NCBI GenBank assembly: GCA_020859985.1
Contig: JAJBVD010000002.1
Coordinates: 36,039 to 100,038 of the forward strand
Direction: 5' to 3'
Length of the DNA stretch: 64,000 bases
Source: Clostridiales bacterium
Lineage (GTDB): Bacteria > Bacillota > Clostridia > Lachnospirales > Lachnospiraceae
Part shown: positions 60,906 to 64,000 of the stretch, in pieces
Layout: each line of letters begins with the position of its first letter
How positions within the stretch are numbered: the first letter of the stretch is position 1
Notes under the pieces: generated by a model
The model's database searches: none
What the model saw: the letters and a program-made list of their open reading frames with translations, nothing else
Told to the model about the DNA's origin: nothing
Position numbers and translations under genes: made by a program

Positions 60906-63725
60906 ATGGATCAATATACAGTGACCGGAATGAGCTGCGCGGCTTGCTCTGCGAGGGTGGAGAAGGCAGTCTCGAAGGTTCCCGGTGTGACGTCATGTTC
61001 CGTCAGTCTGCTGACGAATTCCATGGGAGTGGAAGGCACTGCCTCTCCGGATGCCATTATACGCGCTGTGCAGGAGGCAGGATATGGTGCCTCACAAAAG
61101 GGCGGCAGCAGAGCCGGCAAAGGCATGGGAGCCAGTGCGTCTGAGGGCTCAGGGGCGGCGGCATATTCTATGTCACAGTCAATTGCAGAGCAGGAGGCGG
61201 CTCTTGAAGATCATGAGACGCCGGTGCTGAAACGCAGGCTGATCGCTTCGGTTGGATTTTTGATCGTACTGATGTATTTCTCAATGGGGCATATGATGTG
61301 GGGCTGGCCCCTGCCGTCCTGGTTTGACGGCAACCATGTGGCGATGGGGTTGGTGCAGCTTCTGCTTGCCGCGATCATCATGGTGATCAATCAAAAGTTT
61401 TTTATCAGTGGGTTTAAGAGTCTGTGGCATCGTTCACCGAATATGGATACGCTGGTAGCGCTTGGTTCGACGGCGTCTTTCGTGTGGAGCGTCTATGCCC
61501 TGTTTATGATGACTGATGCACAGGTGAACGGCGATATGGAAGCGGTCATGACCTACATGCATGAGTTTTACTTTGAATCTGCGGCGATGATCCTGACCCT
61601 GATCACGGTTGGAAAGATGCTTGAGGCACGTTCCAAAGGCAGGACGACGGATGCGCTGAAAAGCCTGATGAAGCTGGCGCCGAAGACCGCTGTGGTAGTA
61701 CGTGACGGAGTCGAAGAGACGATATCGATTGATCAGGTGCGAAAGGGAGATGTTTTTGTCGTTCGTCCCGGAGAAAATATTCCGGTGGACGGCATTATTC
61801 TGGAGGGAGCAAGCGCTGTGAATGAAGCAGCGCTGACAGGCGAGAGCATCCCGGTCGACAAAGCAGTTGGCGATGCAGTCTCTGCAGCGACGGTCAACCA
61901 GTCCGGTTTTATAAAATGTGAGGCGATCAGAGTCGGAGAGGATACGACTCTTTCCCAGATTATTAAAATGGTCAGCGATGCGGCTGCAACCAAAGCGCCG
62001 ATCGCGAAGATCGCAGATAAGGTATCCGGCGTATTTGTTCCGGCAGTGATTACCATAGCAGTGATTACAATCATCGTGTGGCTGCTTGCGGGCCAGACAG
62101 TTCCGTTTGCTCTGGCAAGAGGAATTTCCGTTCTTGTGATCAGCTGCCCGTGTGCGCTGGGGCTTGCAACACCGGTGGCGATCATGGTCGGCAACGGAAT
62201 GGGCGCGAAGAACGGCATTTTGTTTAAAACGGCTGTGTCTCTGGAAGAAGCAGGCAAAGTGCAGATTGTTGCGCTGGATAAGACCGGGACGATCACCAGC
62301 GGCGAGCCGAAAGTGACGGATATTCTTCCGGCAGACGGTGTGACGAAGCGGGAGCTGCTGTCCTATGCATTCGCGCTGGAGCAGAAGAGCGAGCATCCGC
62401 TGGCAAAGGCTATTTTACTGCGGGGACAGGAAGACGGTATCCGCACTTCGGAAGTTGCTGACTTTCAGGCTTTGCCGGGTAATGGACTTTCGGCCACGAT
62501 CAAAACAGAAAAGGGAGCGCTTTCAGAGAAGCTTTTGGGCGGCAGCATGAAATTCGTAAAAAGCCAGACGCAGGTTCCTCAGCAGATGGAAGCGCAGGCT
62601 CAGGAGTTAGCGGAGCAGGGGAAGACGCCGCTTCTCTTTACAAAGGACGGCAGGCTGCTTGGCATCATAGCTGTGGCGGATGTGATCAAAAAGGACAGCC
62701 CGCAGGCAATCAAAGAGCTGCAGAACATGGGCATTCGTGTGGTGATGCTGACGGGCGATAACGAACGCACAGCCAGAGCTATCGGTGCGCAGGCCGGTGT
62801 TGATGAGGTGATTGCCGGAGTCCTGCCGGACGGAAAAGAAAGTGTGATCCGGCAGTTAAAGGAATGTGTGTTATGCGATGATGCAACTCAACGGAAGAAA
62901 GGCCTATCTTTCGCGGGATTTTTCGGACGGAAAAAGAATTCATCAGAAGTAAAGGTTGCAATGGTCGGAGATGGCATCAACGATGCCCCGGCGCTTACCA
63001 GAGCAGATATCGGTATCGCTATTGGGGCAGGTACGGATATTGCCATTGATGCGGCGGATGTGGTATTGATGAAGAGCCGCTTAAGCGATGTTCCGGCTGC
63101 CATCCGCTTAAGCCGGGCGACACTGCGCAACATCCACGAAAACCTGTTCTGGGCGTTTTTTTACAACGTCATCGGCATTCCGCTGGCGGCAGGTGTGTGG
63201 ATTCCGGTTTTCGGCTGGAAACTGAACCCCATGTTCGGAGCCGCTGCGATGAGTCTTTCCAGCTTTTGTGTGGTGTCAAATGCATTGCGCCTGAACCTTT
63301 TTAAAATGCATGATGCAGGGCGTGATAAAAAGGCCGGAGCGGTGACACTGGATGTGCCGGCAAATATTACAACAGACAGAGATCAAAGGGTAACTTTAAA
63401 CCCGGCTGACAGCACTTCGGACAGAAGTGATTCAGAGGCCGGATATGAAAATAAAGTGGAGGAGAATAACATGGTAAAGACAACAATGCAGGTAGAAGGT
63501 ATGATGTGCGGACACTGCGAGGCGCATGTAAATGATGCGATCCGTAAGGTATTTGATGTGCAGAAGGTGACATCGAACCACAGTAAGGGAATCACAGAGA
63601 TTTTCTCTGAGAGCGCTCTTGATGAGGAAAAACTCAGAGCAACAGTGGAGGAGACCGGTTATAAAGTAGGTACGATCACAACCGGCGAGCCGGAGAAAAA
63701 GGGGTTCTCACTTTTCCATAAATAA
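60906..63725 (+). CDS. copA: Copper-exporting P1B-type ATPase CopA with C-terminal CopZ-like domain
   Basis: Exports Cu(I) across the membrane; 939 residues. An N-terminal HMA domain has [14 protein letters not shown] (Cys11/Cys14). Then come a Gly/Ser-rich linker, the membrane part, the TGES actuator, CPC at 414-416 in [12 protein letters not shown], phosphorylated Asp458 in [12 protein letters not shown], the HP motif in [10 protein letters not shown] and [16 protein letters not shown]. About 25 extra residues ([20 protein letters not shown] region) precede the last motif. After the final helices, a polar linker leads to a second HMA domain from residue 856 with [10 protein letters not shown] (Cys868/Cys871). 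That C-terminal placement is unusual. Confidence 0.93.
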   Translation: MDQYTVTGMSCAACSARVEKAVSKVPGVTSCSVSLLTNSMGVEGTASPDAIIRAVQEAGYGASQKGGSRAGKGMGASASEGSGAAAYSMSQSIAEQEAALEDHETPVLKRRLIASVGFLIVLMYFSMGHMMWGWPLPSWFDGNHVAMGLVQLLLAAIIMVINQKFFISGFKSLWHRSPNMDTLVALGSTASFVWSVYALFMMTDAQVNGDMEAVMTYMHEFYFESAAMILTLITVGKMLEARSKGRTTDALKSLMKLAPKTAVVVRDGVEETISIDQVRKGDVFVVRPGENIPVDGIILEGASAVNEAALTGESIPVDKAVGDAVSAATVNQSGFIKCEAIRVGEDTTLSQIIKMVSDAAATKAPIAKIADKVSGVFVPAVITIAVITIIVWLLAGQTVPFALARGISVLVISCPCALGLATPVAIMVGNGMGAKNGILFKTAVSLEEAGKVQIVALDKTGTITSGEPKVTDILPADGVTKRELLSYAFALEQKSEHPLAKAILLRGQEDGIRTSEVADFQALPGNGLSATIKTEKGALSEKLLGGSMKFVKSQTQVPQQMEAQAQELAEQGKTPLLFTKDGRLLGIIAVADVIKKDSPQAIKELQNMGIRVVMLTGDNERTARAIGAQAGVDEVIAGVLPDGKESVIRQLKECVLCDDATQRKKGLSFAGFFGRKKNSSEVKVAMVGDGINDAPALTRADIGIAIGAGTDIAIDAADVVLMKSRLSDVPAAIRLSRATLRNIHENLFWAFFYNVIGIPLAAGVWIPVFGWKLNPMFGAAAMSLSSFCVVSNALRLNLFKMHDAGRDKKAGAVTLDVPANITTDRDQRVTLNPADSTSDRSDSEAGYENKVEENNMVKTTMQVEGMMCGHCEAHVNDAIRKVFDVQKVTSNHSKGITEIFSESALDEEKLRATVEETGYKVGTITTGEPEKKGFSLFHK
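63471..63725 (+). other. copZ: Internal start that could yield a free CopZ-like chaperone
   Basis: Within copA, GGAGGAG sits 6 nt before an in-frame ATG (residue 856). The 84-residue product from this ATG is a complete HMA domain like CopZ. The arrangement suggests a copA-copZ pair fused by loss of a stop codon, with the old ribosome-binding site kept. Whether the free form is made is unknown. Confidence 0.45.
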
Positions 63726-63747
63726 ATGAATTAGTAGCCTTGCTGCC

Positions 63748-63809
63748 CACGGCCGGTGCAGACGAGTATGAGGAGAAAAATTGCCCCTTATCCGATGCAC
63801 ACGGCCGTG
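63748..63809 (+). other. Long inverted repeat downstream of copA
   Basis: CACGGCCGGTGCA pairs with TGCACACGGCCGTG through 13 bp with one bulge, enclosing 35 nt. No T-run follows. It may stabilise the copA 3' end or be part of an unnamed RNA. The rest of 63726-63962 shows nothing else I can support. Confidence 0.4.
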
Positions 63810-63962
63810 ACAGAAAATATTCGCTTCTTAGCTTTTACTGATATATCTCTTTTCTCAGTTTTTATAATATCCATAGGATTTCTTTTTTTCCGTTTAGCTG
63901 CTCGTATGCAGACTGATTTCTATCTTTAAAACAATATTTATAAATAGTTTAGCACTCGCCTA

Positions 63963-63991
63963 TTGACATGGCTAACAATTAGCGTTATAAT
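63963..63991 (+). promoter_or_regulatory. Consensus promoter at the window end with a palindrome in the spacer
   Basis: TTGACA and TATAAT with 17-bp spacing. GCTAA-CAA-TTAGC (63971-63983) fills the spacer, suggesting a repressor site. The controlled gene is beyond the window. Confidence 0.65.
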
Positions 63992-64000
63992 ACGTCTGTA

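Noticed and set aside
61434..62396. A 320-codon minus-strand frame inside copA
   Set aside because: Antisense to essential copA motifs; composition follows copA's third-position bias.
63949..63957. TTAGCACTC, a half CIRCE (HrcA) element
   Set aside because: The matching GAGTGCTAA half is absent, so it is not a CIRCE operator.
1..64000. CRISPR arrays, insertion sequences, prophage genes, tRNA or rRNA genes
   Set aside because: No regularly spaced repeat array, transposase, integrase, structural phage gene or recognisable RNA-gene sequence was seen on either strand.

Overview
The window looks like chromosome of an anaerobic, spore-forming Clostridia, most likely a Lachnospiraceae gut-type bacterium. 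The grounds are a Spo0A master regulator, a one-chain pyruvate:ferredoxin oxidoreductase, a CBDSU-ordered SUF iron-sulfur operon, monosaccharide and nucleoside ABC transporters, an ECF vitamin transporter and LoaP. Genes sit on both strands in short operons with strong Shine-Dalgarno sites and many intrinsic terminators. I see no rRNA, tRNA, CRISPR array, insertion sequence or phage gene.

Layout. 1-4.6 kb: the end of an M24 aminopeptidase, coaX with a pantothenate-type ECF S component, then spo0A. 4.6-10 kb: sufCBDSU behind a promoter with an IscR-like palindrome. 10-21 kb: a LysR regulator and a sugar-sensing module (membrane-anchored sugar-binding protein, YesM-type kinase, YesN-type regulator, sugar-binding lipoprotein), divergent from a ChvE/MmsA/MmsB-type ABC transporter. 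21-26.6 kb: an EAL phosphodiesterase, then an alcohol dehydrogenase / aldehyde dehydrogenase / YihS-like sugar isomerase unit. 26.6-29.3 kb: a metal-efflux operon (HMA protein, P1B ATPase, ArsR sensor) with its operator. 29.4-33.4 kb: a beta-CASP hydrolase, a Nudix enzyme and pckA. 33.4-42.7 kb: a small type I toxin-antitoxin-like locus, an ABC-F ATPase, PFOR, an HD protein, an amidase and a D-lactate-type dehydrogenase. 42.7-47.7 kb: a Crp/Fnr regulator, a polar amino acid ABC transporter and a cytidylate-kinase-like protein. 47.7-51.5 kb: loaP behind a leader with a terminator, a histidine phosphatase-CbiD fusion and a patatin. 51.5-52 kb: a second toxin-antitoxin-like locus. 52-59.4 kb: pseudouridine kinase and glycosidase followed by a BMP-type nucleoside ABC transporter. 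59.5-64 kb: endonuclease III and a CsoR-CopA copper operon whose pump carries a C-terminal CopZ-like domain with its own ribosome-binding site.

The most interesting signal is a pair of unlisted micro-genes, at 33669-33764 (+) and 51721-51810 (-), encoding related 31- and 29-residue hydrophobic peptides. Each lies in a cassette where a convergent promoter would make a short RNA ending at a shared two-way terminator. That RNA carries a direct repeat complementary to the toxin start region, and every repeat mismatch leaves a G-U pair. This is the architecture of the enterococcal par/Fst type I toxin-antitoxin module, with a peptide I cannot assign to a named family.

Metabolically, the window links sugar uptake and sensing, sugar isomerisation, gluconeogenic/fermentative carbon flow (PEPCK, PFOR, D-2-hydroxyacid dehydrogenase), Fe-S cluster assembly that would feed PFOR and Nth, metal homeostasis, and pseudouridine salvage.
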